From: Bacteroidales bacterium
GTDB taxonomy: Bacteria; Bacteroidota; Bacteroidia; Bacteroidales; UBA932
NCBI GenBank assembly: GCA_024402115.1
Contig: JAKSJQ010000004.1
Span: 27,195 to 91,194 of the forward strand
DNA length: 64,000 bases
Direction of reading: 5' to 3'
The position numbers were made by a program, and so were the translations under genes. How positions within the stretch are numbered: the stretch's first letter is position 1; each line of letters opens with the position of its first letter. Shown here piece by piece: positions 18,459 to 28,201 of this stretch. Below the pieces are notes generated by a model. It was not told where the DNA came from. It ran no database searches and worked only from the letters and a program-made list of their open reading frames with translations.

Positions 18459-18521
18459 TTCTTTTTTATAAAAGGCCGCGGAGAAAAACACACCGCGGCC
18501 TTAATAGAGATTATTCAGAGA

Positions 18522-20174
18522 TTATTCTGCAACAGTGATGGTGACGGTAAGGTCGTTACCTGCCATCTTTGCCTTTGCAACATATACGTCGCCAACCTCG
18601 TACTGATCGTTGTTACCAGGGTTCTTACCAAGGTAGAGGAGATTGTCGAGATCGAAGTCATAGTTCTCGGCATTGTACCACTGCCAGAATGCGATACCTG
18701 TATCCCAAGCACCTGCAGAACCGTCAGCCTTGAACCACTCGCCTGGAGCGTATGAAGACCACTTCTCGTATGCGTTGCCCTCAGCATCCACTGGATAGAA
18801 ATCCTCGATGGTGAGCTCATCCACGTTGATGTCGAAGTAATCGTTGACGTATGCAGAGTTGATAGGGAATCCGAGGAGACCCCATGAATCATCGAGACCT
18901 GCCTTAGATACGGTAGCGTTGATGTTGAATGCAGTTCCGTCGAGCTCCCAGCTGTAAGAGTTAGCACCGATCACGCCAGCACCTGAAGTAGGAAGGTCAG
19001 CATGGTAGTGTACGTTTACAGTGAAGGTCTTGTCACCCATGACAGCCTTTGAGGTAACGGTCTTGCCGTCGAGCTCTGCGATGTTGCCAGGGTTGGTACC
19101 GATGCAGAGGAGGCCCTCAGTGTAGTGACCCTCGTACATATTCTCGCCGAAGTTGAGGAACCAGTATGCCCTGCCGTCAGCCCAGGTACAAGGAGAACCA
19201 TCCTCGAGAACCCAGTTGCCGATATAGCCGGTGGTCCACTTCTCGCCCTTCACGCCTTCTGCGTCAACCGGGTAGAAGTAGTCGAAGTCAGCAAGTACGC
19301 TGAGATCCTCGACACCGAGATACTCCTTGAGAGCGTCTGGATCGATGGTGGTCATGAGGTATACCCAATCCTCGATAGAAGAGATATGGGCATCAACGTC
19401 TACGGTGATACCGTCCTCGCCCATTACCCAGATGTACTGGTGGTTACCGTAAGCCGCAGCCTGGTAAGCCATACCATTGTTGCCTGCAGTGAGGTAATCA
19501 GCTGGACCTTCCGGCTCTGTAGGTGGAACATACTCCTCGCCCAAGTACTTGACAGAGATGATGAAATCAACCTTCCTGTCACCGAGAGTGATCACACACT
19601 TTGACTGGTTTGTAGTTCCGGCAAGCTTTGGAGTGTTACCAGGGTTACCACCGATGATGAACATACCCTTATGGCTTGAATACTCGTAGTCATAGCTTGA
19701 CTCATCAGCATTGATGTACCACTGCCAGTACATTGTACCGCCTGAACCGCTGTGAACGCCGTCTGCGTCGATCCACATACCAGGAGTGTATGATGTCCAA
19801 GCCTGTGCAGAACCGTCAGGATCATAAGCCTGGAAATTTGCAAAGATTTCAGCAGGGCCTACGCCATCAAGGAAAGCGGAGATTGAGTTCATGTCCATGT
19901 AGAAATGGCCGATCTCCCAACCCTGTGAGATTGTGTTATACTCTTCAATGTCAATTTCGAGATTGACATTGATCACATCAGCATCAGCCTTCCATGACCA
20001 GGTTGATTTATTGTACGGGGTCTCATCCTCTCCGAAGAAGAGCTTGCCCGAACCCTCATACACGATAACCGGCTCTGGAAGCGGCTCGATAGGGAGCTTG
20101 TCAGTATCATACACAGGTGCGCAGGCAGAGAGTGCGAGAGCAGCAAGTGCGATTGTATAGAATTTGTTTGTCAT
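18522..20174 (-). CDS. Surface lipoprotein with three related beta repeats (DUF4859-like)
   Basis: This 550-aa lipoprotein (signal MTNKFYTIALAALALSAC, Cys18) is built of three related repeats at roughly residues 40-212, 240-390 and 395-550. Each carries the same landmarks: YPVDAEG or an equivalent, a W..GxW..DG turn, a WQWY or YWFLNF strand, and a closing NPGN. It is the third gene of the SusCD operon, the usual slot of SusE/SusF-type surface binding proteins. It probably holds substrate at the cell surface. The repeat type resembles DUF4859 from memory. No enzyme motif is seen. Confidence 0.7.
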   Translation of the reverse strand: MTNKFYTIALAALALSACAPVYDTDKLPIEPLPEPVIVYEGSGKLFFGEDETPYNKSTWSWKADADVINVNLEIDIEEYNTISQGWEIGHFYMDMNSISAFLDGVGPAEIFANFQAYDPDGSAQAWTSYTPGMWIDADGVHSGSGGTMYWQWYINADESSYDYEYSSHKGMFIIGGNPGNTPKLAGTTNQSKCVITLGDRKVDFIISVKYLGEEYVPPTEPEGPADYLTAGNNGMAYQAAAYGNHQYIWVMGEDGITVDVDAHISSIEDWVYLMTTIDPDALKEYLGVEDLSVLADFDYFYPVDAEGVKGEKWTTGYIGNWVLEDGSPCTWADGRAYWFLNFGENMYEGHYTEGLLCIGTNPGNIAELDGKTVTSKAVMGDKTFTVNVHYHADLPTSGAGVIGANSYSWELDGTAFNINATVSKAGLDDSWGLLGFPINSAYVNDYFDINVDELTIEDFYPVDAEGNAYEKWSSYAPGEWFKADGSAGAWDTGIAFWQWYNAENYDFDLDNLLYLGKNPGNNDQYEVGDVYVAKAKMAGNDLTVTITVAE

Positions 20175-20197
20175 AGTATCCTATTTTTATATGGTTA

Positions 20198-22033
20198 TTA
20201 CATATCAGCTGGGATAGGATCGTCGATAGCCACATCTGCCGCGAACTTGCCGTTGACAGACTCGTAACCTGGGTTCTGACCCATGTTGCTGTTGTCCTGC
20301 TGGTCTGACCTCGCGATTGGGAAGATGGCCTTGGTGTCATCCGCGTCAGCGGTATGGTTGTACCAGTTCCTGGTGCTGAATGTACCGAAACGGATCATCT
20401 GGGTACGACGCATGCCCTCGAGAGCGAACTCATAACCCCACTCGTCATACATACCGGCGAGATAGATAGGATCGTTGTCCTTGCCTGAAGGCTGAGCGAC
20501 CTGTGATGCAACGAGCTCTGCAGCCCTGTTGTTGTCGTCCCAGTTGTGGAACACACCGTAGTTCTTGATGTCGTCCTCATTGATGTCACCATAGGTGAGA
20601 AGACCATACTGAACGCGGGACTTGGTGGCTCTGAGCTCAGCTTCGGTGATCTCGGTGTCTACTGACCTGCCGCGTACGGCATTCACATACTCTACAGCGC
20701 TCTTGTGACCAGACTGGCCACGGAGGATACACTCAGCTGCGGTGTAGTAAGCCTCTGCAAGACGGAAGTATGATACGTCGTTGCCCCAATGGTTCATCTT
20801 TGGAACGCCAGGGTTCACCTGATACTTGTTCTGACGGCAACCGAAATCGATATGGGTGAATGACTTGCTGCCATCGCTGCTGTCACCTGAGATTGAAGGG
20901 AGGTAGTTGAGGCAGTACCATGCGATGTTCTGGTTCTTCACGTCGTCCTCAGTGTATGAGTTCTTGGTGTTGTTAGGGTCGTTCTTCATCTGAGGGCCCA
21001 TGAGCCAGGTCTTTGCAAGACGCTTGTCGTTCTCAGCGTAAGACTTGATGAACTGAGGGTTACCGCAGTTGCCACCCCAGGTTGAGTTTGCATAACCGAA
21101 GTGGTCACGGCCCTGTGAAGGTGGATAGAACTTCATACCCATAGAGAAGATCTGCTCACCGGTGTTGTAGGTCTCATCGTAAGGGATACCGAAGATGATC
21201 TCTGGATTTGACTCGTCAACATCCCACTTGAAGTTGTCAGAGTAGTCAGCTGCGAGGCTGTACGGGCTGTTCTCGATGATGTCCTCAGCGAGCTTGAGAG
21301 CCTTGTCATATGCAGGGGTGCCGGTGTAGACCTCGGCGTTGAGATATACTCTCATGAGGCACATCTTCGCGCCCCACATGTTGATACGGGCGTAGTCGCT
21401 CTTTGCAGTTGAGAGGACACCGTTTGCGATGACTTCCTCAAGCTGCTTTGTAACGAACTCGTATACGCGGCGGCGGGTGCTCTGCTTAGGGTTGACCATG
21501 TCACCTTTCTCGTCATACTCGACTGCGAAAGAGGTTACGAGAGGAACGTTGCCGTGTGAGTCGAGAAGGAGAGCGTACCAGGTGGCACGGATTGCCTTCA
21601 ACTCATCGATGGCAGCCGCGGTAAGGTCACCTGCAGGAAGCGAGCCGTCCTTGAGCTGGTCGAGGACCTTGTTTGCAGAGTTGATACCTGAGAAGGCTGA
21701 GTAGTAGAGTGAAGCAGGAGAACCTGGATCCTCTGCAGTCCACTTGTGCCAGTGCATTCTCTTGTAGACACCACCATCATCCCAGCCGTTAGGACGGGTA
21801 GGAGTGATTACAACATCAGCAGCCTCTTCCATGCAATCGAAGAAACCATACCAGTCCATGAAGGCTCCGAATGGTGAGTAAGCGTTTGCGAGGAGGGCAA
21901 CAACGTCCTGGTCTGTAGGTGTGAAGTCCTTCTGTACGACCTCTGAGAAGGCGTGCTCCTCGAGGTTGAAACATGAGGTGAACATTACAGACGCAGCACC
22001 AAATGCAAGTATTGATTTGATTATTCTTTTCAT
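20198..22033 (-). CDS. SusD/RagB-family outer-membrane lipoprotein
   Basis: This 611-aa lipoprotein has the signal MKRIIKSILAFGAASVMFTSC and then the SusD-like start NLEEHAFSEV. TPR-type helices typical of RagB/SusD follow, including the YYSAFSGINSANKVLDQL and AIRATWYALLLDSHGNVPLVT segments and the C-terminal EWGYEFALEGMRRTQMIRFG. SusD proteins form the lid over the SusC pore and hand over substrate. It lies 12 bp after SusC and 23 bp before the repeat lipoprotein. The conserved motifs do not tell sugar from peptide substrate; the two neighbouring metalloproteases make peptides or glycoproteins likely. Confidence 0.93.
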   Translation of the reverse strand: MKRIIKSILAFGAASVMFTSCFNLEEHAFSEVVQKDFTPTDQDVVALLANAYSPFGAFMDWYGFFDCMEEAADVVITPTRPNGWDDGGVYKRMHWHKWTAEDPGSPASLYYSAFSGINSANKVLDQLKDGSLPAGDLTAAAIDELKAIRATWYALLLDSHGNVPLVTSFAVEYDEKGDMVNPKQSTRRRVYEFVTKQLEEVIANGVLSTAKSDYARINMWGAKMCLMRVYLNAEVYTGTPAYDKALKLAEDIIENSPYSLAADYSDNFKWDVDESNPEIIFGIPYDETYNTGEQIFSMGMKFYPPSQGRDHFGYANSTWGGNCGNPQFIKSYAENDKRLAKTWLMGPQMKNDPNNTKNSYTEDDVKNQNIAWYCLNYLPSISGDSSDGSKSFTHIDFGCRQNKYQVNPGVPKMNHWGNDVSYFRLAEAYYTAAECILRGQSGHKSAVEYVNAVRGRSVDTEITEAELRATKSRVQYGLLTYGDINEDDIKNYGVFHNWDDNNRAAELVASQVAQPSGKDNDPIYLAGMYDEWGYEFALEGMRRTQMIRFGTFSTRNWYNHTADADDTKAIFPIARSDQQDNSNMGQNPGYESVNGKFAADVAIDDPIPADM

Positions 22034-22045
22034 GTTGCGTTCAAA

Positions 22046-25000
22046 TTAGAAGGTGAGGTTCAAACCGAAGGTGTATGAGCGGACGGTAGGATACTTGTCA
22101 CGCTCGTCGGTACCTGCGGTGTAGCCGATTGATGGAACTTCAGGATCGAGACCTGAGTACTTGGTGATGGTTGCAAGGTTGTTGACAGTTCCGTATACGC
22201 GGATGCGCTTGATGAACTTGTTCTCCTTGAACTTGTAGTTGTAACCGAGAGTGAGGTTGTCGATCTTCCAGTAATCACCGTTCTCTACGAAGTAGCTGAC
22301 AGCTCTCTGAACGTCAGTGATAGGAGTCTTCTCACCGGTCTTCTCACCAGTACGTGAGTCAACTGCCTCGTGGAGGTCATAAGCGCTCTTGAGGACGTTG
22401 TACTGGAAGCTTGAGTATGAAGTACCGTAGAAGAGCTTCTGCATGTTGAGGATCTGGAAACCGAATGCACCACGCATGGTGATTGCGAGATCGAATCCCT
22501 TATAGCGGAAGTTGTTGGTCCAACCGAGGTTGTAGCGAGGCACACCGTTACCGAGTACCTGGTAGTCAGCCTCAGATGCGTTCTCAGCAAGGTCATAGTA
22601 CTTGCTTACAGGAACGCCATTATCATCCTTGCGGATCCTCTCGACAACCCACTTACCCTTGTTATCGACACCGATAGACTTGAGGTTGTAGATGTTACCG
22701 AGCGGCCAGCCCACCTTCACGATGTGTGAGTACTTCTGGACAGGCTCTGAGATGTAGCCCTCATAGAAGTAGTCTGAATCAGACTTGTAGGTATCTGATG
22801 AGAGGGAAACGAGGACGTTCTTGTTGTAAGAACCAGTGATCGCCATGTCCCATGAGAAGTTCTTGGTGAGGACTGGAGTAGCGTTGATGAGCACCTCGAC
22901 ACCACGGTTCTGGATATGGGCACCGTTGGCCATGATCTTGCCGTACTGATAAGGAGGGACAGGAACGCTGTACCAGTAGAGTGCATCCTTGGTGTCTCTC
23001 TGGTAGAAGTCGATGCTACCGCTGAGTCTCTCGTCGAGGACTGCGAAGTCGAGACCTACGTTGTACTCGAACTTCTTCTCCCAGTGGAGTTCTGCGTTGT
23101 CGTTACGTACAGGGCTGAGAGTCTTGATCCAGGTTCCGTTGTAACGATATGAACCTGAGTAGTCAAGAGACTGGAGTGACTGGTAAGGGCTGGTGACATC
23201 GATACCGGTGATACCGAAACCTGCACGGAGCTTGAGGTTGTCGAGCCACTTGATGTCCTTCATGAAGCCCTCGTTGTTGATACGCCAACCGGCTGATACG
23301 CCTGGGAAGTTACCCCAATGCCTGTCAGAACCGAACTTTGAAGAACCGTCACGACGGATGGAAGCCATGAGGAGGTAGCGGTCATCGTAGTTGTAGGTTG
23401 CACGGGCGAAGAGACCGATGAGCTTGGTCTCCTGCTTGTATGAAGAAATGGATGCCTGACCACGGTTGATGGCGTCACCCATCTCAAGCTTGTTCCAGGT
23501 GTAAGCATCTGAAGGGAAGTCGTAGGTGCTTGCAGAGAACCTCTCGCTGGTGTGGTCCTCATAAGAGTAACCTGCGACTGCAGTGATATGATGCTTGCCG
23601 AAGTCCTGAACGTAGCTTGCAGAAAGCTCGAGCATGTTGCTTATGTATTCTGAAGCGTTGCGGCCTGCCTGACCGTTACGTCCGTCCTTGGTGGTTGACT
23701 CATCCTTGCGGGTGTTGTAGTAGCCACCGATAGAGTTCTGACCCTTGCGCACGTAGAGAGCCTTGAGAGTGAGCTGCTCGATAGGCTTGAGCTCAGCGAT
23801 ACCGTTGAAGCGGACGTTCCTGCTGCGAGACTCACCGAGCTGCTCGTTGATGATGCTGAGCGGGTTCTGGTAGAAGTAGATGTCACGCTTGGTGTACATG
23901 CCGTCCTCGTCGTATACAGGCTCGAGTGGAGAGTGGATACATGCCTGACGGTATACATAGTTTGCGTCGAAACGTGAATCTCTCTTGGTCTCATCGGCCA
24001 TCACCTCAGCAGAGAGCTTGAGCATGTCGTCGAAGAGATACTGAGAAACGAGCGCACGGGCACGGATTGTCTGAGAACCGGTGTTCTTGATGGTACCCTG
24101 ACGGTCGTTGTAAGAGATGTTTGCGGTATAGGTGTTATGCTTGGTACCGCCCATGATGGAGAGATTGTGGTTGTGAGAGATTGCTGTGCGGCTGATCTCC
24201 TTGAGCCAGTCGGTCGCCTTCTCTGCGTTGTTACCCTGAGCGTCAAGGAACTCACCGCGGGCACCCACGAAGTTGTAACCCTGCGCACGGAGGTCGGTAA
24301 GGGCCTTCGCATCGAGGAAGTCAGGGGTCTTGAGCCAGGTAGAGGCTGAGACATAACCGTTATACTCGACAGTTGCAGGCATCTCGCGCTTTGCGTTCTT
24401 GGTGGTGATGATGATCACACCGTTGGTACCGCGGGTACCGTAGATCGCAGTCGCAGAACCATCCTTGAGGACGTCGATGCTCTCGATGTCCTCAGGAGCC
24501 ACTGTTGAAAGTGAGCCTGGGATACCGTCCACGAGGACGAGAGGGTCTGAAGTTCCGAGGAGTGATGAAGTACCACGGAGAGAGACTGCTGAAGAAGCGG
24601 TAGGGTCACCTGAAGGGAGGTTGATGGAGAGACCTGCAACCTTACCCTGGATGAGCTGACCTGCATCAGTGACAGCACCGGCATTGAATGCATCTGACTT
24701 GATGCTCTGAACCGATGAAGTGACATCGGCCTTCTTCTGGGTACCGTAACCGATGGCCACGGCCTCCTGGAGGAATGAGGCAGACTCTTCGAGGACTACG
24801 TCAATGACAGCCCTTGAACCGACGGTCTCCTCAACTGTGGTGTAACCGATGCATGAGAACTGGAGGACTGAGTTGGAGCCGGCTACCGAGATGGTGTAAG
24901 TACCATCCACGTCAGCAACAACTCCGTTGGTCGTACCAACTTCCATGACGGCTGCGCCGATGATCGGCTCACCGTTTGCGTCGGTGATCTTTCCCTTTAC

Positions 25001-25078
25001 GGGAGTTGCGGCGAAGGCCTGAGCCATCGAAGCGACTGCGAAAAGGGAAACAAGCAAAAGTTTGATTGAACCTTTCAT
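22046..25078 (-). CDS. SusC/RagA-family TonB-dependent outer-membrane transporter
   Basis: This 1010-aa protein has a signal peptide (MKGSIKLLLVSLFAVASMAQAFA), a carboxypeptidase-like beta-sandwich (GKITDANGEPIIGAAV), a TonB-dependent plug (ESIDVLKDGSATAIYGTRGTNGVIIITTK) and a 22-strand-type barrel ending in YTFGLNLTF. The ATG at 25078 is chosen because the signal peptide starts there; the longer frame runs into the promoter. It imports large ligands with TonB energy. It leads the operon SusC-SusD-repeat lipoprotein-metalloprotease. No ECF sigma/anti-sigma pair or hybrid sensor adjoins it, so local regulation is not obvious. Confidence 0.95.
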   Translation of the reverse strand: MKGSIKLLLVSLFAVASMAQAFAATPVKGKITDANGEPIIGAAVMEVGTTNGVVADVDGTYTISVAGSNSVLQFSCIGYTTVEETVGSRAVIDVVLEESASFLQEAVAIGYGTQKKADVTSSVQSIKSDAFNAGAVTDAGQLIQGKVAGLSINLPSGDPTASSAVSLRGTSSLLGTSDPLVLVDGIPGSLSTVAPEDIESIDVLKDGSATAIYGTRGTNGVIIITTKNAKREMPATVEYNGYVSASTWLKTPDFLDAKALTDLRAQGYNFVGARGEFLDAQGNNAEKATDWLKEISRTAISHNHNLSIMGGTKHNTYTANISYNDRQGTIKNTGSQTIRARALVSQYLFDDMLKLSAEVMADETKRDSRFDANYVYRQACIHSPLEPVYDEDGMYTKRDIYFYQNPLSIINEQLGESRSRNVRFNGIAELKPIEQLTLKALYVRKGQNSIGGYYNTRKDESTTKDGRNGQAGRNASEYISNMLELSASYVQDFGKHHITAVAGYSYEDHTSERFSASTYDFPSDAYTWNKLEMGDAINRGQASISSYKQETKLIGLFARATYNYDDRYLLMASIRRDGSSKFGSDRHWGNFPGVSAGWRINNEGFMKDIKWLDNLKLRAGFGITGIDVTSPYQSLQSLDYSGSYRYNGTWIKTLSPVRNDNAELHWEKKFEYNVGLDFAVLDERLSGSIDFYQRDTKDALYWYSVPVPPYQYGKIMANGAHIQNRGVEVLINATPVLTKNFSWDMAITGSYNKNVLVSLSSDTYKSDSDYFYEGYISEPVQKYSHIVKVGWPLGNIYNLKSIGVDNKGKWVVERIRKDDNGVPVSKYYDLAENASEADYQVLGNGVPRYNLGWTNNFRYKGFDLAITMRGAFGFQILNMQKLFYGTSYSSFQYNVLKSAYDLHEAVDSRTGEKTGEKTPITDVQRAVSYFVENGDYWKIDNLTLGYNYKFKENKFIKRIRVYGTVNNLATITKYSGLDPEVPSIGYTAGTDERDKYPTVRSYTFGLNLTF

Positions 25079-25134
25079 GTTTTTGTTAGTTTGGTGAAAA
25101 TATGAGTTATTGTGTCTTTCAATCTTAAACTTCG

Positions 25135-25142
25135 CAAATATA
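25135..25142 (-). promoter_or_regulatory. -7 box (TATATTTG) of the SusCD operon
   Basis: A perfect TAnnTTTG box on the minus strand lies 56 bp upstream of the SusC start, inside an AT-rich 177-bp gap. No clear TTTG is found at the -33 position. The leader would be about 50 nt. Confidence 0.55.
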
Positions 25143-25255
25143 CTCACTACATGCTATATATAAGGATAAAAAAGTCCAAGCGAATGTCAAAATAGTACAA
25201 ATGTACAGCCCCGCATGCACTGTCGTGCCGGCAGCCGTGACATAATGTCGTTCGC

Positions 25256-26458
25256 ATGGTATTTGCAGTATGGATGCAGCATATGAACAGATACACCGAA
25301 TACCTCAAGTCGATAATCTCACTCTCCGAGCATCTCGACGTAGCTGCAGCCGGCGCCAACATACGAAAGAACATAGCCTTCAGAGGGCCCAACGTATACA
25401 TTCTTGCGTGTGCGATAATCATCGCATCCGTGGGCCTCAACGTGAACTCGATTCCGGTGATCATCGGTGCGATGCTCATCTCCCCTCTCATGAGCCCTAT
25501 CATCGGATTCGGACTGGGACTGGGCACCAGCGACGACGAGCTGATGCGCTCTTCGCTGAAGAACTTCGCGGTCATGGTGGTCATATCGATACTCGCGTCG
25601 ACCATCTACTTCTTCATCACCCCGCTCAAGCTCAATGAGCCGACCGAACTTCTCGCACGAACCAATCCGACCATCTACGACGTGCTCATCGCGCTCTTCG
25701 GAGGATTCGCGGGAACGCTCGAGACCACCAGGAAGGAGAAGGGTACGGTGATGTCCGGAGTTGCGATCGCGACCGCGCTCATGCCACCGCTGTGCACCGC
25801 AGGATACGGCATCGCCGTTCTCAACATCCACTACCTGACCGGAGCGCTCTACCTCTTCACAATCAACAGCATCTTCATCGCCCTGTCCGTATTCATCTCC
25901 GCAAAGTATCTCGGATTCGAGCCGGTGAAGTACGAGGATCAGGAGAAGAAGGCACGCCTGAGGAAGAGGGTCTGGGCCATAGTTGCCATCCTCATCATCC
26001 CGAGTTGCTGGTCTGCATTCAACATAATCAAGGAGAACAACTTCTCGGTCAACGCAGAGAACCTCGTGCGCAAGTACAAGACCATAGGCGCAAGTTACAT
26101 CTACGACTACAAGGTCCACACGGATGTCCGTCCGTATAATATAGAGGTGTTCATAGCCGGAGAAGGGCTCAACGAGGCGCAGAAGGAGATAATCTACATA
26201 GACGGAGAGTCCATCGGACTCACCCGCCAGCAGATATTCTTCCGCCAGGATGCCGCAGACAACACCAAGATGACCGAGGCGGAGATAGTGCGCGGAATCC
26301 AGGAATACTACGACGGCAGGATACAGGAGCTCAACAGGACCATCCAGGAGCTCCAGACAGAACTGGCACGGTACAAGCCGGCGGACGCTCCGGCCGCAGG
26401 TGCCGACTCATCCGCCGTGAACAGTCCATCCGAGCCCCAATCGACTTCAGGGAAGTAG
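25256..26458 (+). CDS. DUF389 integral membrane protein
   Basis: This roughly 390-400-aa membrane protein has about six hydrophobic segments between residues 45 and 255 and carries the DUF389 landmarks VIIGAMLISPLMSPIIGFGLG and SGVAIATALMPPLCTAGYGIA. A periplasmic or cytoplasmic C-terminal domain (about 265-360) ends in a short coiled coil (IQELNRTIQELQTELARY) and a Pro/Ala/Ser tail. The family's function is not established. ATG codons at 25256, 25274 and 25283 are all possible; the last (MNRYTEYL) fits relatives best. It is divergent from SusC and abuts the convergent kinase gene with only 1 bp between stops. Confidence 0.85.
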   Translation: MVFAVWMQHMNRYTEYLKSIISLSEHLDVAAAGANIRKNIAFRGPNVYILACAIIIASVGLNVNSIPVIIGAMLISPLMSPIIGFGLGLGTSDDELMRSSLKNFAVMVVISILASTIYFFITPLKLNEPTELLARTNPTIYDVLIALFGGFAGTLETTRKEKGTVMSGVAIATALMPPLCTAGYGIAVLNIHYLTGALYLFTINSIFIALSVFISAKYLGFEPVKYEDQEKKARLRKRVWAIVAILIIPSCWSAFNIIKENNFSVNAENLVRKYKTIGASYIYDYKVHTDVRPYNIEVFIAGEGLNEAQKEIIYIDGESIGLTRQQIFFRQDAADNTKMTEAEIVRGIQEYYDGRIQELNRTIQELQTELARYKPADAPAAGADSSAVNSPSEPQSTSGK

Positions 26459-26459
26459 G

Positions 26460-28115
26460 CTAGCCTACGAAATCCCTGAGCAACGAGGTCGAAGGTATCT
26501 CACTTGACGATACAGGTACGTAATAGTGCAGGAACTTGAGAAGCCTGTGGGCTTCGCCGTACTCCGGACAGTTCTTCGGAACGGTCGACAGGACGGCTTC
26601 CGCATGTGTGCGGAGCACTGCGAACTCGATCAGATACGCGGAATTGTAGAGTACGTCCGCGGTCTCCACGTATGGATATATCCACTTTGACTCTGCCCTT
26701 CTGACGTTTGGCCAGTTGCTGATGGTCTCCCTGGCAGTGAAAGCGCCCTTGTTGTAGTCGCGGATGATGCGACGAAGGAGGCGGTTGTCGCTGGTCGGGA
26801 TGCAGTTGTGGTCATCCAGGGAAATACTGGTGATGGTATTGATGAAAATGCGGTACTGGCAGCTGGTGTCCACGCTTGGGATGAGTCCAGGATTGAGCGC
26901 ATGGATTCCCTCTATCATGAGCACGGAATCCTTCTCGAGCTTCACGTTCTTGCCGTTGTACTCACGAAGTCCTGTCACGAAATTGTACTCCGGCAGGGAG
27001 ACGGTCTCGCCAGCGAGGAGCTTTACGACATCCTTCTCGAGAAGCGCATGGTCCACGGTGTCGAATCCGTCGAAATCGAAGCTTCCGTCTGGAAGGCGAG
27101 GAGTATCGAGACGGTTTACGAAATAGTCGTCGGTCGAGAAGAATACCGGACGCAGACCGCAGGCCTTGAGCTGTACGCTGAGCTTCTTGCAGACGGTAGA
27201 CTTCCCACTGCTGCTCGGACCGGTGATGAGCACGACCTTGACAGGGTTGACCTCGGCACGAGCCCTCCTGGTGATATCTTCCGCAATCTGCACCAACTTC
27301 TTGTCCTGGAGAGCCTCCGAAACCTGGATCAAGTCGCTCGCCTCCCCTCTCAGGCAGGCCTTGTTGACATCTCCGACGGAATTCAGGTCCATGATCTCGT
27401 TCCACCTGACGCTCTCCCTCATGACGTCGAAGGTCTTGGGCTCCTCCTTGAACGGAGCCAGCCTGTCAGGATCATGCCTGTCAGGAACGCGCAGCAGCAT
27501 GCCGCCCTGATAAGGGATCAGATCCCACACTTTCAGATAACCGGCATCAGGGACCAGGGCATCGTAGAAATAATCCGGAGTTCCCTCCAGGGTATAGTAG
27601 GTGATGTATATGTCATCGCAGGTTTCGAGCAGGTCGACCCTGTCATCATAGCCCAGGTTCGTGAAGAGCTTTACGGCATCCTCGGTGCGGACCTCATGGC
27701 GGTAGAAAGGAGAAGCCGCCTCCACTATCTCTCTCATCCTGGCGGCGACCGCCTTAACATCCTCCGGAGTCGTCGGGCCGCCATCCTTTTTCTTCAGAGA
27801 GCAGAAGAAACCCTTGGAGATAGGCCTCCTGACAGACACCGTAGCCCCCGGAATCGCATCCTTGACAGCCTTTCCCAGCAGCATCACTAGCGACCTGCAG
27901 TAGGCGCTTCTTCCTGCGTAGGACTGGTATGTCAGAAACTCCACGTCCTTGCAGTTGTAGGCCCTGTACTTGAGGCCCTCGGAGACATTGTTCACCTTGG
28001 CCGACACGAATGGGTAAGGGCTCTCGATCCCGAATTCAGACAGCATCTCGAGGAGTGATGTTCCCTCGACGAAGGACTTGCTTGTACCGGTGTTCTTGCA
28101 ATAAACCTGAATCAT
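26460..28115 (-). CDS. Nucleoside (uridine) kinase with TGS/ThrRS-like N-terminal domains
   Basis: This 551-aa fusion has a TGS-like domain at 1-60 and a threonyl-tRNA-synthetase-like second additional domain (about 60-220, with FYRHEV and DCxD-like segments). A phosphoribulokinase/uridine kinase domain follows with Walker A GPSSSGKST at 299-307 and the FSTDDYF motif. Such fusions are widespread in Bacteroidetes and Firmicutes and are annotated as nucleoside kinases; why the tRNA-synthetase-like part is kept is not known. It is a single gene convergent with the DUF389 gene. Phosphorylation of uridine or cytidine for salvage is the likely role. Confidence 0.82.
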   Translation of the reverse strand: MIQVYCKNTGTSKSFVEGTSLLEMLSEFGIESPYPFVSAKVNNVSEGLKYRAYNCKDVEFLTYQSYAGRSAYCRSLVMLLGKAVKDAIPGATVSVRRPISKGFFCSLKKKDGGPTTPEDVKAVAARMREIVEAASPFYRHEVRTEDAVKLFTNLGYDDRVDLLETCDDIYITYYTLEGTPDYFYDALVPDAGYLKVWDLIPYQGGMLLRVPDRHDPDRLAPFKEEPKTFDVMRESVRWNEIMDLNSVGDVNKACLRGEASDLIQVSEALQDKKLVQIAEDITRRARAEVNPVKVVLITGPSSSGKSTVCKKLSVQLKACGLRPVFFSTDDYFVNRLDTPRLPDGSFDFDGFDTVDHALLEKDVVKLLAGETVSLPEYNFVTGLREYNGKNVKLEKDSVLMIEGIHALNPGLIPSVDTSCQYRIFINTITSISLDDHNCIPTSDNRLLRRIIRDYNKGAFTARETISNWPNVRRAESKWIYPYVETADVLYNSAYLIEFAVLRTHAEAVLSTVPKNCPEYGEAHRLLKFLHYYVPVSSSEIPSTSLLRDFVG

Positions 28116-28171
28116 ACGCTCGCATTGTTGTTGACAGGGACAAATGTACCTTATTTTTAGGAATAATATAG

Positions 28172-28179
28172 TAAATTTG
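28172..28179 (+). promoter_or_regulatory. -7 box (TAAATTTG) that decides the manC start
   Basis: A perfect TAnnTTTG box ends 1 bp before the first in-frame ATG at 28181. Transcription should start near 28186, downstream of that ATG, so the second ATG at 28202 is the usable start. Confidence 0.6.
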
Positions 28180-28201
28180 CATGATTACATTCTTATCAGA
28201 C

